DNA from: LMUY01 sp965198895
GTDB taxonomy: Bacteria > Pseudomonadota > Alphaproteobacteria > Acetobacterales > Acetobacteraceae
DNA: 64,000 nt
Reading direction: 5' to 3'
Assembly (NCBI GenBank): GCA_965198895.1
Contig: OZ240676.1
Coordinates: 434,001 to 498,000, forward strand
This document shows, piece by piece, positions 7,981 through 16,121 of the stretch. How positions within the stretch are numbered: the first letter of the stretch is position 1; each line of letters begins with the position of its first letter. Position numbers and translations under genes: made by a program. Below the pieces are notes generated by a model. That model was given only the letters and a program-made list of their open reading frames with translations. It was not told the DNA's origin and did not search any database.

Positions 7981-8464
7981 CTTCTTCACCGCCGACACGC
8001 ATTTCGGCCATGGCGGCGCGCTGGGCCTGTATCGCCGCCCCTTTGCCTCCGTCCCCGAGATGGACGCCGCCATGACGGCCGCCTGGCAAGCCACGGTCGG
8101 CGCGAGCGACGAGGTTTGGCATCTCGGCGATTTCGCGGTGGGACGCCGGGTCGACGCGGCGGGCCTGCTTGCCGCCCTACCCGGCCGCAAGCACTTGGTG
8201 ACCGGCAACAACGATCCGCCGTCGGTGACCGTCCTGCCCGGCTGGGCCAGCGTGCAGGCCTATGCCGAACTCACGGTGGACGGCACGGCGCTGGTGCTAT
8301 GCCACTATGCGTTCCGCACATGGCGCGACATGGGGCGCGGCGCCTGGAACCTGCATGGCCACAGCCACGGCCGGCTGAAGCCACTGCCCCGGCAAGCCGA
8401 TGTCGGAGTCGATGCCTGGCAGTTCCGGCCCGTGACTCTGGCGGAGATCACGGGCCGCCGTTGA
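7973..8464 (+). CDS. calcineurin-like metallophosphoesterase
   Basis: 163 residues with every block of the binuclear metallophosphoesterase fold: DTH (Asp8, His10), GD (Asp53), GNND (Asn80), the His in LCHYAF and the GHSH near residue 126. Small proteins of this type are usually phosphodiesterases or phosphatases of unknown substrate. The N-terminus MTIFFTADTHFGH is exactly where the family starts, so the ATG at 7973 is sound even though it lies in the terminal repeat of the upstream element. Its ribosome binding site must therefore be repeat-derived. The stop codon abuts the stop of the convergent SDR gene. Confidence 0.9.
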   Translation: MTIFFTADTHFGHGGALGLYRRPFASVPEMDAAMTAAWQATVGASDEVWHLGDFAVGRRVDAAGLLAALPGRKHLVTGNNDPPSVTVLPGWASVQAYAELTVDGTALVLCHYAFRTWRDMGRGAWNLHGHSHGRLKPLPRQADVGVDAWQFRPVTLAEITGRR

Positions 8465-9241
8465 TTACCCGATCGAGCGAACCACGCCGCCATCAACCCG
8501 CAGATTGGCACCCGACGTCGCCGACGCCTGGGGCGAACACACGTACACCACCATGTTCGCCACCTCCTCCACCGTCGCCAGCCGGCCGATCAACGAGGTC
8601 GGGCGGTACTTGGCGACGAATTCGCGGCCTTTCGCCTCCGCATCGCCGCCGCCGAGCATCGTCGCTACGCCGTCCGACAAGGTCGGCCCGGGCAATACGC
8701 TGTTGACGGTCACGCCGGTGTTCGCGACGGACTCGGCCAACCCACGGCTGATCGCGAGTTGGGCTGTCTTGGTCATGCCGTAGTGGATCATCTCGACCGG
8801 AATATTCAGCCCGGACTCGCTGGAGATGAACACCACTCGGCCCCAGCCCTTGCCCACCATGGCCGGCAGATAGGCGCGGGACATGCGCACGCCGCTCATG
8901 ACGTTGGTCTCGAAGAACGTGTGCCAATCCGAATCCGGGATCTCGGCAAACGGCTTGGGCTCGAAGATACCCAGATTGTTCACCAGGATGTCGGCCGCCG
9001 GCACCTGCTGCACGAAGGCGGCGACCCCCTCGGCCGTCGCGAGGTCGGCGGCGACGCCGGTCACGGCCGCGCCCGCACAATGCTGCTTCACCGCCGCGAC
9101 CGCCTGTTCCACCCGGGCGGCGGTGCGCCCGTTCACCGTGACCGCCGCGCCGGCCTCGGCCAGCCCCTTCGCGATCGCCAGGCCGATCCCGCCCGTCGAC
9201 CCGGTGACGACCGCGCTGCGGCCCGTGAGATCGATCTTCAT
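8465..9241 (-). CDS. SDR family oxidoreductase (3-oxoacyl-ACP reductase-like)
   Basis: 258 residues, a canonical classical SDR. TGSTGGIG is the cofactor loop, NNLG the structural motif, and FISSES with HYGMTK gives the Ser-Tyr-Lys catalytic set. SGANLRVDGG closes the fold as in FabG-type enzymes. The substrate cannot be assigned. Translation starts at ATG 9241 (MKIDLTGR). It is monocistronic: convergent with the phosphoesterase (stops adjacent) and divergent from the epimerase with about 110 bases between them. Confidence 0.9.
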   Translation of the reverse strand: MKIDLTGRSAVVTGSTGGIGLAIAKGLAEAGAAVTVNGRTAARVEQAVAAVKQHCAGAAVTGVAADLATAEGVAAFVQQVPAADILVNNLGIFEPKPFAEIPDSDWHTFFETNVMSGVRMSRAYLPAMVGKGWGRVVFISSESGLNIPVEMIHYGMTKTAQLAISRGLAESVANTGVTVNSVLPGPTLSDGVATMLGGGDAEAKGREFVAKYRPTSLIGRLATVEEVANMVVYVCSPQASATSGANLRVDGGVVRSIG

Positions 9242-9352
9242 GCTGCATCCCTTCTGTGTCGCCTGCCCGGCGTTATACAGTCTGCTACCATCGATCGAAC
9301 GCCCGGGCGTGTCGCTGGATGTCACATCCCCAATCCCAAAGGTCTCGCTCGC

Positions 9353-10330
9353 ATGGGTAGCAACATCGGTCCGGTTCTGGTGACGGGCGCGGGCGGTTTC
9401 ATCGGCCGCCACCTCGTGCAGCGCCTGTCGGAGGATCCGGCGGCAACGGTGATCGCCACCACACGCGACGGACGCGACGGCACGCGACGGCTGGACCTGC
9501 GCGACACCGCCGGGCTGCAGGCCACCCTGTCCGGTGCTGGCGCCGTCGTGCATTGCGCCGTCGGGGATCGCAGCGTGACGGTGGACGGAACCCGCGCCCT
9601 GCTCGCCGCCGCGGCGCAGGCGGGCGTGCGCCGGTTCGTCCATATCAGTTCCGTTGCCGTCTATGGTGGCGCGTCCGGCACGGTCGACGAGACGAGGCCG
9701 CTCGTTTCCAGCACCGGCCCGGGCTACGGCGCCTGGAAGGTTGCGGCCGAGGAGGCGTGCCTCGCACAAACCGGGCTCGAAATCATTCGGCTGCGGCCCG
9801 CCATCGTCTACGGTCCGGGCAGTGCCTTGTGGACGGTGCAACTCGCTCGCCGCATCCAGTCCGGACGGTGGGGCGTGTTCGGGCCGGCGGGGGAAGGCAC
9901 ATGCAACCCTGTCAACGTGTCCGACGTCATAGAGGCGGTGATATCGGCACTTCACGCGCGCGATGTGTCGGGGCTCGCCGTAAACATCAGCGGGACCGAG
10001 GTGATGAGCTGGAACCAGTGGTTTAAGGCGAATGCCGACGCGTTGGGTGCGCCTTCGCTGCGCGACATTTCGCCGCTGGCCTTGAAAGCGCGAGTGTTGG
10101 GATCCCTCCCGCTCAAGGCACTTGCGCGCTTGTCACCTGGCCTCGCCGCCGACTGGCTGCTCGGCGCCCCGGCCCGTAGTGAGCTGAGCTTGTTCGCTCT
10201 CCGCGCCACCTACCCCGTCGATCTCGCGCACGATCGGCTGGGTTGGACGCCGAAGGTCGGCGTGCGTGACGGCCTCCAACAGTCCGCTGCATGGCTGCGT
10301 GCATCAGACGGCGGCGCGCTCACACCTTGA
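9353..10330 (+). CDS. NAD-dependent epimerase/dehydratase (extended SDR)
   Basis: 325 residues. GAGGFIG is the NAD(P)-binding loop at the N-terminus, HISSVAVYGG gives the active-site Ser region and YGAWK the catalytic Tyr-Lys pair. The C-terminal region resembles nucleotide-sugar epimerases and dehydratases. It opens a plus-strand surface-polysaccharide cluster with the WecB/TagA-type transferase and PIG-L deacetylase that follow. I placed the start at ATG 9353, just before the Rossmann strand. It probably modifies an activated sugar; 4-epimerase, dehydratase and reductase activities are all possible. Confidence 0.87.
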   Translation: MGSNIGPVLVTGAGGFIGRHLVQRLSEDPAATVIATTRDGRDGTRRLDLRDTAGLQATLSGAGAVVHCAVGDRSVTVDGTRALLAAAAQAGVRRFVHISSVAVYGGASGTVDETRPLVSSTGPGYGAWKVAAEEACLAQTGLEIIRLRPAIVYGPGSALWTVQLARRIQSGRWGVFGPAGEGTCNPVNVSDVIEAVISALHARDVSGLAVNISGTEVMSWNQWFKANADALGAPSLRDISPLALKARVLGSLPLKALARLSPGLAADWLLGAPARSELSLFALRATYPVDLAHDRLGWTPKVGVRDGLQQSAAWLRASDGGALTP

Positions 10331-10389
10331 CCGTTCCGGGCGCCGAGTTGAGCGCCTTCACGAACGGCAGTAGCGTGAACAGAATCGCG

Positions 10390-11178
10390 ATGACCGGTTC
10401 CGTTCTGGAGACAGCTTTGCCCGGGCAAGAGCCGCACGGCGAGATCCTTGCTTTTGGCACCCACTTCTCACGGCTGAGCACGGCGGAGGCATTGACGGCC
10501 ATTCTGGCGCGCCCCGCCGATGCGCCGTTCGCCTATGTCTGCACCCCGAATGCGGTCCACGTCGTCAACTACGAGCGCGGCGAGCCCCGCTTCCGCGCCG
10601 GCATCGACGGCGCCTGGCTGCGGTTGTGCGATAGCCGGGTGGTGGCGCGACTCGCAGCCCTGGCCAGCGGCGTGCAGCTGCCCTTGGCGCTCGGCAGCGA
10701 CCTTACGCTGATGATGCTGCGGAACGGCGTCGTCGGGCCGGACGACCGGGTCACCATCATCGGCGGCACCGCGGAGATGGACCAGCGGCTGCGCGATAAG
10801 TTCGGCTGGCAGCATTTGGACCGGCACGATCCGCCGTTCGGCTTCATCGCCGACCCGGCCGAAGTGGATCGCTGTGTGGACTTCGTGCTCGCCCATCCCG
10901 CCCGCTTCGTCTTCCTGGCATGCGGCGCGCCGCAATCCGAAGTGCTCGGCCTGCGGATCGTCGAACGGGGCGGGGCGGTCGGCACCGGGCTGTGCATCGG
11001 CGCCTCCCTGCTGTTCGCCACCGGGCTGCAGGCGCGCGCGCCCATGGTCATGCAGCGCGCCGGGTTGGAGTGGCTGCACCGCCTGGCCCTGCAGCCGCGC
11101 CGCATGAGCCAGCGCTTCGTGAAGAGCCAGTTGCCACTGCTGTGGCTCGCCGCCCGCCACCGGATGCGCCGCTCTTGA
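10390..11178 (+). CDS. WecB/TagA/CpsF family glycosyltransferase (GT26)
   Basis: About 262 residues. The Glyco_tran_WecB features are visible: CTPNAVHVV near the N-terminus (Asn-Ala in the active site), VTIIGGTAE, and FLACGAPQSE, where family members usually show P-K/R-Q-E. GLCIGASLLF and the C-terminal LEWLHRL and PRRM helices complete the fold. The family transfers an N-acetylmannosamine-type sugar from its UDP donor to a lipid-linked acceptor. The frame is open further upstream, but ATG 10390 avoids overlapping the epimerase and begins a typical N-terminus. The PIG-L gene follows directly. Confidence 0.87.
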   Translation: MTGSVLETALPGQEPHGEILAFGTHFSRLSTAEALTAILARPADAPFAYVCTPNAVHVVNYERGEPRFRAGIDGAWLRLCDSRVVARLAALASGVQLPLALGSDLTLMMLRNGVVGPDDRVTIIGGTAEMDQRLRDKFGWQHLDRHDPPFGFIADPAEVDRCVDFVLAHPARFVFLACGAPQSEVLGLRIVERGGAVGTGLCIGASLLFATGLQARAPMVMQRAGLEWLHRLALQPRRMSQRFVKSQLPLLWLAARHRMRRS

Positions 11179-11189
11179 GGGCTGGCGAC

Positions 11190-11912
11190 GTGCTGGCCCG
11201 GATGGCGAGCCTGCCCTTCGGCGACCTGGGTACCATCATCGGCGACAAGCCCGTATTGCTCCTGGCCCCGCATCCCGACGACGAAAGCCTCGGCTGCGGC
11301 GGCCTGATCGCCCAGGCCTGTGCGGCCGGTCACGACATCCGCGTCGCCATCCTGACCGACGGCACGATGTCCCACCCCAATTCGCGTGCGTTCCCGGCCG
11401 CCCGGCTGGAAGCCCTGCGCCAGGCGGAGGCGACGGAGGCGCTGGCGACCCTTGGCCTGCCGGCGGAGTGCGTGCTGTTCCTGCGCTACAAGGATGCCGC
11501 CGCCCCACGATGGGGCAAGCCCCTCCGCGATGCCGGCGACCGTTTGGCGGGCGTGCTGCGGGACCACCGGGTCGGCACCGTCATTGCGAGTTGGCGGCAC
11601 GACCCGCATTGCGACCACCAGGCCGCCCACCGGATCGCCGCCCGCGCCAGCCGGCTCACCGGCGCCCGGCATTTGTCGTACGCCGTCTGGGGTTGGACGT
11701 TGCCGCCGGCCCGCGTGCTGCCGCGGACCGTGGTGCGGGGATGGCGGCTGGATGTGACATCGAGTCTCGCGGTGAAACGCCAGGCGGTCGACTGCCACAA
11801 TTCCCAGATGACGGGGCTGATCGACGACGATCCGGACGGCTTTACGGTGCCGCCCAACCTGCTCGACCTTTGTAATCGGCCGTTCGAAACCTACCTCACC
11901 AACGGTAGCTGA
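11190..11912 (+). CDS. PIG-L family N-deacetylase
   Basis: About 240 residues. The zinc-binding motif APHPDDE holds His28, Asp30 and Asp31, and the second site DPHCDHQAAH carries the remaining His/Asp. PIG-L (LmbE-like) enzymes remove acetyl groups from N-acetyl-amino sugars. Placed directly after a WecB/TagA-type transferase and a sugar epimerase, it likely deacetylates an amino sugar of the same surface glycan. I chose GTG 11190, which has GAGGG 8 bases upstream. TTG 11175 (overlapping the previous stop) and ATG 11202 are alternatives. Confidence 0.88.
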   Translation: MLARMASLPFGDLGTIIGDKPVLLLAPHPDDESLGCGGLIAQACAAGHDIRVAILTDGTMSHPNSRAFPAARLEALRQAEATEALATLGLPAECVLFLRYKDAAAPRWGKPLRDAGDRLAGVLRDHRVGTVIASWRHDPHCDHQAAHRIAARASRLTGARHLSYAVWGWTLPPARVLPRTVVRGWRLDVTSSLAVKRQAVDCHNSQMTGLIDDDPDGFTVPPNLLDLCNRPFETYLTNGS

Positions 11913-11939
11913 CGTTTCGCTGCCAGTAAGGACGCCATC

Positions 11940-12995
11940 ATGGATGAGACGCTCGAACTCGGGCTGGACACGTTCGGCGACGTGACGGCGGATGCGGCCG
12001 GCGCGCTGCTGCCGCATGCCCAGGTGATCCGCAACGTCGTCGCGGAGGGGGTGCTGGCCGACCAACTCGGCATCGATTTCTTCGGCGTCGGGGAGCACCA
12101 CCGCGCGGACTATTCCATTTCCGCGCCGGACGTCGTGCTGGCCGCGATCGCCGCGAGGACCACCCGGATACGGCTTGGCTCGGCCGTCACAGTGCTCAGC
12201 TCGGACGAACCGGTGCGCCTGTTTCAGCGCTTCTCGACGTTGGACGCCGTGTCCAACGGGCGGGCGGAGGTGATCCTCGGGCGCGGCTCGTTCACCGAAT
12301 CCTTTCCGCTGTTCGGGTTTGCGCTCGAGGATTACGAGACGCTGTTCGAGGAGAAGCTGGCCCTGTTCACGGCGCTGCTCGAGGGCGGCCCGGTGACGTG
12401 GCAGGGCACGGTCCGCCCGCCGTTGAAGGACCAACTCGTGTTCCCGCCCATCGAGCACGGCCGGTTGCGCACCTGGGTCGGCGTCGGCGGCAGCCCGCAA
12501 TCCGTGGTGCGGGCGGCGAGCCATGGGCTGCCGCTGATGCTCGCCATCATCGGCGGCGACCCAGCGCGGTTCCAGCAATACGTGGACCTGCACCACCGCG
12601 CCTACGCGCATTTCGGCCGGCCGGTGGCGGCGATCGGTGTGCACTCGCCGGGCCACGTGGCCGAGACCGACGCCCAGGCGCGCGAGGAATTGTGGCCGCA
12701 TTTCCAGCGCCAGAATGCAAAGATCGGCGCCGAGCGCGGCTGGCCGCCGATGCAGCGGGCCGATTTCGAGCGCGAGGCCGATAGCGGCTCGCTGTATGTC
12801 GGATCGCCCGAGACGGTGGCCCGCCGCATCGCCCGCACGGCCCGCCTGCTGCAGCTGTCGCGCTTCGACCTGAAATACAGCGTCAACCAACTGCCGCACG
12901 AGAGCCTGATGCGCAGTATCGAGCTTTACGGCACCCAAGTCATTCCGATGGTGCGAGACATCCTGGCGTCCCGGCCGACCCAAGCCGTCGCGTAG
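11940..12995 (+). CDS. LLM class flavin-dependent oxidoreductase (luciferase-like)
   Basis: 351 residues of the bacterial luciferase-like TIM barrel. Family landmarks include GVGEHH near residue 50, RIRLGSAVTVLS, FSTLDAVSNGRAE and the late YVGSPETVARRI. These proteins use reduced FMN or F420 to oxidise diverse substrates, and the substrate here is unknown. A flavin reductase gene that could supply reduced flavin lies at 15563, but in a different transcription unit. The gene ends one base before the convergent ABC permease gene begins. Confidence 0.9.
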   Translation: MDETLELGLDTFGDVTADAAGALLPHAQVIRNVVAEGVLADQLGIDFFGVGEHHRADYSISAPDVVLAAIAARTTRIRLGSAVTVLSSDEPVRLFQRFSTLDAVSNGRAEVILGRGSFTESFPLFGFALEDYETLFEEKLALFTALLEGGPVTWQGTVRPPLKDQLVFPPIEHGRLRTWVGVGGSPQSVVRAASHGLPLMLAIIGGDPARFQQYVDLHHRAYAHFGRPVAAIGVHSPGHVAETDAQAREELWPHFQRQNAKIGAERGWPPMQRADFEREADSGSLYVGSPETVARRIARTARLLQLSRFDLKYSVNQLPHESLMRSIELYGTQVIPMVRDILASRPTQAVA

Positions 12996-13778
12996 TCAGT
13001 GCGCCTGTATCATCGCGGCACTTGGCGTCGCATCGGCCGGCACCAAGCCCTGCGCCGCCGCGCCGGCCGGGCGCGCAGCAACCAGGTGTTTGGATAGCAA
13101 CCGCTCCAGCCAGTTGCACACGCGGCTGATTGCTTCCGTGATCGCCAGATACAGGATCGCGGCATACAGATAGACGGTGAAGTCGAACGTGCGGGCGAAG
13201 ATGAACCGGGTCTGACCCATGAGATCCAGCAGCGTGACGATTGCGGCCAAGGCGCTGGCCTTCACCATGCCGATCAGTTCGTTGCCGAACGGGCGTAGCG
13301 CCACCAACATCGCCTGCGGCAACACCACGTGCCGGGCGATGCGGTAGCGCGATAGGCCGAGTGCCTGGGCGGCCTGGATCTGGCCCTTCGGCACCGACTG
13401 GATGGCACCCCGCATGATCTCGCCCTGGTAAGCCCCGGTGTTCAGGGCGAAGGCGAAGATGCAGCAATCGAAAGCGTCGCGGAAGAACCACCAGAGCCCG
13501 ATCGAGGTCAGGAAAGGCCTAATCTCGCCAGCCCCGTAATACACCAGGTACAACTGACACAGCAGCGGCGTGCCGCGGAAGAACGTGACGTAGGCCAATG
13601 CCAGCCATCGCACGACCAGGTTGCGCGCGACCCGCGCCCGGGCCAGCGGATACGACAACAGGAAGCCGATCGCGCACGAGATCAGCACCGTCTCCGCCGT
13701 CACCTGCAAGCCGAGCAACAGGCGTTGGCCGTAGCTGGCCAGCAGATCCGGATCCACCAGCCCGCTCAGGAAACCCAT
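12996..13778 (-). CDS. polar amino acid ABC transporter, permease subunit 2 (HisM/ArtM-like)
   Basis: 260 residues with about five membrane helices and the cytoplasmic EAA loop, here near GEIMRGAIQSVP and AAQALGLSRY, which contacts the ATPase. It is the downstream member of a permease pair: its ATG overlaps the stop of the other permease in TGATG. A tail of about 25 residues rich in Ala and Pro extends past the last helix. Together with the permease and binding protein upstream it forms an importer of the histidine/lysine/arginine type. No ATP-binding gene follows. Confidence 0.9.
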   Translation of the reverse strand: MGFLSGLVDPDLLASYGQRLLLGLQVTAETVLISCAIGFLLSYPLARARVARNLVVRWLALAYVTFFRGTPLLCQLYLVYYGAGEIRPFLTSIGLWWFFRDAFDCCIFAFALNTGAYQGEIMRGAIQSVPKGQIQAAQALGLSRYRIARHVVLPQAMLVALRPFGNELIGMVKASALAAIVTLLDLMGQTRFIFARTFDFTVYLYAAILYLAITEAISRVCNWLERLLSKHLVAARPAGAAAQGLVPADATPSAAMIQAH

Positions 13779-14479
13779 CAGGCGAAGCCGCGATTGGCGC
13801 GGCGTTCCAAGGCACCCTGCACACCGCCGGCCGCGATGCTGAACACGAGATAGATCATCGCCGCAGCGCCGTAGAACAGGATCGGCCGCAGCGTCGCATG
13901 CGCCGCCTCGGCCGCTGCGCGGAGCAGGTCGCTGACGGCGAGGGTGGAAATCAGCGACGTGTCCTTCAGCAGGATCGTCCACAGGTTGCCGAGCCCCGGC
14001 AGCGCAATCCGCCCCACTTGCGGCAGCACGACCAGGCGGAACACCAGCCGGCCATCGAGCCCGAGCGACCGCGCCGCTTCCTTTTGCCCGCCGGGGACTG
14101 CTCGCAGGGCGGCAACCCAGACCTCGCTGGAATAGGCGGCCATTACCACCGACAGCGCGATGACCCCGGCGGCGAACGCGTTCATGTCGATGCGCCACTC
14201 CGGACCGAGCAACTGCGACACGTCGTTGAGCAGCGCCTGCAGCCCGAAATACACGATGAACAGCGCCAGCAGGTCGGGAATGCCGCGGAAGAACGTCGTG
14301 TAGGCGTCACACGCGATCCGCAGCACCGGATTGCGGGACAGCTTCAGCACGGCGAGCAGCAGCCCGCCGCCGAAGCCGAACGGTACGGCCGTCACGGCCA
14401 GCATGATGGTGACGAGGCTGCCCCGCAGCAGTAGCTCGCCCCAGCCGTCGGCACCGAAAAGCAGGCTGAACCAACCCAT
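13778..14479 (-). CDS. polar amino acid ABC transporter, permease subunit 1 (HisQ/ArtQ-like)
   Basis: 233 residues, an inner-membrane permease of the His/Glu/Gln/Arg/opine family. TTFFRGIPDLL is the characteristic segment, and EVWVAALRAVPGGQKEAARSLGL is the EAA coupling loop. It lies 33 bases after the binding-protein gene and overlaps the second permease by one base. It forms the membrane channel as a heterodimer with that protein. Confidence 0.9.
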   Translation of the reverse strand: MGWFSLLFGADGWGELLLRGSLVTIMLAVTAVPFGFGGGLLLAVLKLSRNPVLRIACDAYTTFFRGIPDLLALFIVYFGLQALLNDVSQLLGPEWRIDMNAFAAGVIALSVVMAAYSSEVWVAALRAVPGGQKEAARSLGLDGRLVFRLVVLPQVGRIALPGLGNLWTILLKDTSLISTLAVSDLLRAAAEAAHATLRPILFYGAAAMIYLVFSIAAGGVQGALERRANRGFA

Positions 14480-14512
14480 TCCCAGTGCCCTCCTTCTGGC
14501 CCCGGCGCCCGA

Positions 14513-15289
14513 CTACTTCGCGCTGATGTCCATCTTGAAGTACTCTTCGGACAGCTTCTTGAAGCTGCCGTCGGCCTGCGCCTCGCCGATCGCCTTGTTG
14601 AACATGGCGTCGAGATCGGTGTCGTCCGGCCGGAACGCGGCGGCGACGCCGGGCCCGAAGATGTCCGGGTCACGCGGGATCTTGGCCACGATCCGGCAGC
14701 AGCCCGGGTTCTTGTCGATGAACTTCTCGCTGACGAGGATGTCGCTCACCACGTAATCGGTACGACCGCTCGCCAGGTCCGCAAACGGCTCGTCGCCGCC
14801 CGGATACAGCTTCACGTCGATACCCTTGTAGTTCTTGTCCAGGTAGTTGGCGAAGGTCGTGGAGGACTGCGTACCCACGGTCTTGCCCTTCATCGCCGCA
14901 AGCGACGTGTCGTCGCTCTTGTTGCCGACGGTGGTGACCCAAACGGGCGAGGTCGCATAGTACACATCGGAGAACAGCACCCGCTTGGCGCGCGGCGGCG
15001 TCGCGTTCATCGACGACAGGATCACGTCGAACTTGCCGGACAGCAGGGCCGGGATGATGCCGTCCCAATCCTGGTTCTGGAACGTGCAGGTCACGTGCAT
15101 CTTGCTGCACAGATTGTTGGCGTAATCGACTTCCCAGCCGACGATCTGCCCCTTGGGGTCGACGCTCTCGAACGGCGGATAGGTGGCGTCCATGCCGATG
15201 CGGACGGTCTTCCAATCCTTGGCGTGGGCGCCCATGGCCGACAGGCCAACCGCAAGCCCAAGTGCCGCCATCACTGTCTTGATCTTCAT
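14513..15289 (-). CDS. periplasmic amino acid-binding protein of ABC importer (HisJ/ArtJ type)
   Basis: About 258 residues. The Sec signal peptide spans about 1-23 and ends GAHA. The mature solute-binding fold shows family blocks such as IGMDATYPPFESV, GWEVDYAN, WDGIIPALLSGKFDVI and a late VGTQSSTT. The ligand is probably a basic or polar amino acid. ATG 15289 is preceded by GGAG at a good distance; an ATG 30 bases further up would put charged residues before the signal peptide. It is the first and presumably most expressed gene of the importer operon. Confidence 0.9.
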   Translation of the reverse strand: MKIKTVMAALGLAVGLSAMGAHAKDWKTVRIGMDATYPPFESVDPKGQIVGWEVDYANNLCSKMHVTCTFQNQDWDGIIPALLSGKFDVILSSMNATPPRAKRVLFSDVYYATSPVWVTTVGNKSDDTSLAAMKGKTVGTQSSTTFANYLDKNYKGIDVKLYPGGDEPFADLASGRTDYVVSDILVSEKFIDKNPGCCRIVAKIPRDPDIFGPGVAAAFRPDDTDLDAMFNKAIGEAQADGSFKKLSEEYFKMDISAK

Positions 15290-15562
15290 CGTCCACTCCG
15301 ATTGCGCAACGTGCATCACGGCAGCAATAATTGTGCCAGTAGGCTCGATGCCGGGATGAAGCCGGTCAAACCGGTTGACGGCTGCAACCTGCTCTGCGAA
15401 GTGCTGAATCTCGACTTAGCAAGACGCCGCTGGACGAGCCGTTCGGTGACGAGGAATGGGCAGGGATCACCGGATGGCGGGGCTTTTGCAACCGGGTCAT
15501 GACCCTCAGCGGAATGAACGTCCCGTCGATCCGGGGCCGTGCCGGCTGCAGGTGGCCCGGCG

Positions 15563-16051
15563 ATGACCGTGGCACCCCGCCTGCTCCGGTCCGCCTTCGG
15601 CACCTACGCGACCGGCGTTACGATCATCACCACGCTCGATCTGCAGGGCGAGAATGCGGGCCTGACCGCCAACAGCTTCAGCTCGGTGTCACTGGAGCCA
15701 CCGCTGCTGCTGTGGAGCCTCGCGCGCAACGCGAACAGTTTTGCCGCCTTCATGGCATGCGAGGGGTTTGCGGTGCACGTGCTGTCGGCCGACCAGCAGT
15801 CGCTGTCCGACCGGTTTGCCAAGAAGGACGACAACAAGTTCGCCGGGCTCGACGTTGGCCGTGGGCTGTATGGCGTCCCCTTGATCGACGGTTGTGCTGC
15901 GCGCTTCCAGTGCCGCACCTACGCCAGGCACGATGCCGGCGACCACGTGATCTTCCTCGGCCAGGTGGAGGAGTTCGATCACACCGACCTCCGTCCCCTG
16001 CTGTATCACGGTGGCCGGTATTCGCGCCTCGCCCCCGCGGCGGAGGGGTGA
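15563..16051 (+). CDS. flavin reductase family protein (FMN-binding split barrel)
   Basis: About 162 residues. The flavin_reduct domain is recognisable from FGTYATGVTIITT, GLTANSFSSVSLEPPLLLWSLA and FAVHVLSADQQ. Such proteins use NAD(P)H to supply free reduced FMN/FAD to partner monooxygenases, or act alone. The start is ATG 15563; a GTG at 15539 is in frame. The next gene follows after 70 bases on the same strand. About 270 bases upstream carry no gene that I can see. Confidence 0.88.
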   Translation: MTVAPRLLRSAFGTYATGVTIITTLDLQGENAGLTANSFSSVSLEPPLLLWSLARNANSFAAFMACEGFAVHVLSADQQSLSDRFAKKDDNKFAGLDVGRGLYGVPLIDGCAARFQCRTYARHDAGDHVIFLGQVEEFDHTDLRPLLYHGGRYSRLAPAAEG

Positions 16052-16121
16052 ACGGCCGCGCTGCTTTACCGCCGGCATACCATCGTGCAAGGGTCCCGCC
16101 TATGATGGGTGGGAGAGCACG

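Noticed and set aside
8759..9352. Long in-frame extension upstream of the epimerase gene
   Set aside because: It lies antisense to the SDR at 8465-9241 and is not homologous in character to the epimerase; ATG 9353 precedes the Rossmann loop exactly.
10569..12983. An open frame of about 800 codons on the minus strand, antisense to the glycosyltransferase, deacetylase and LLM genes
   Set aside because: Its translation is rich in Arg, Gly and His with no family motifs. The plus-strand genes have clear motifs and normal starts, so this is a high-GC codon-bias shadow.
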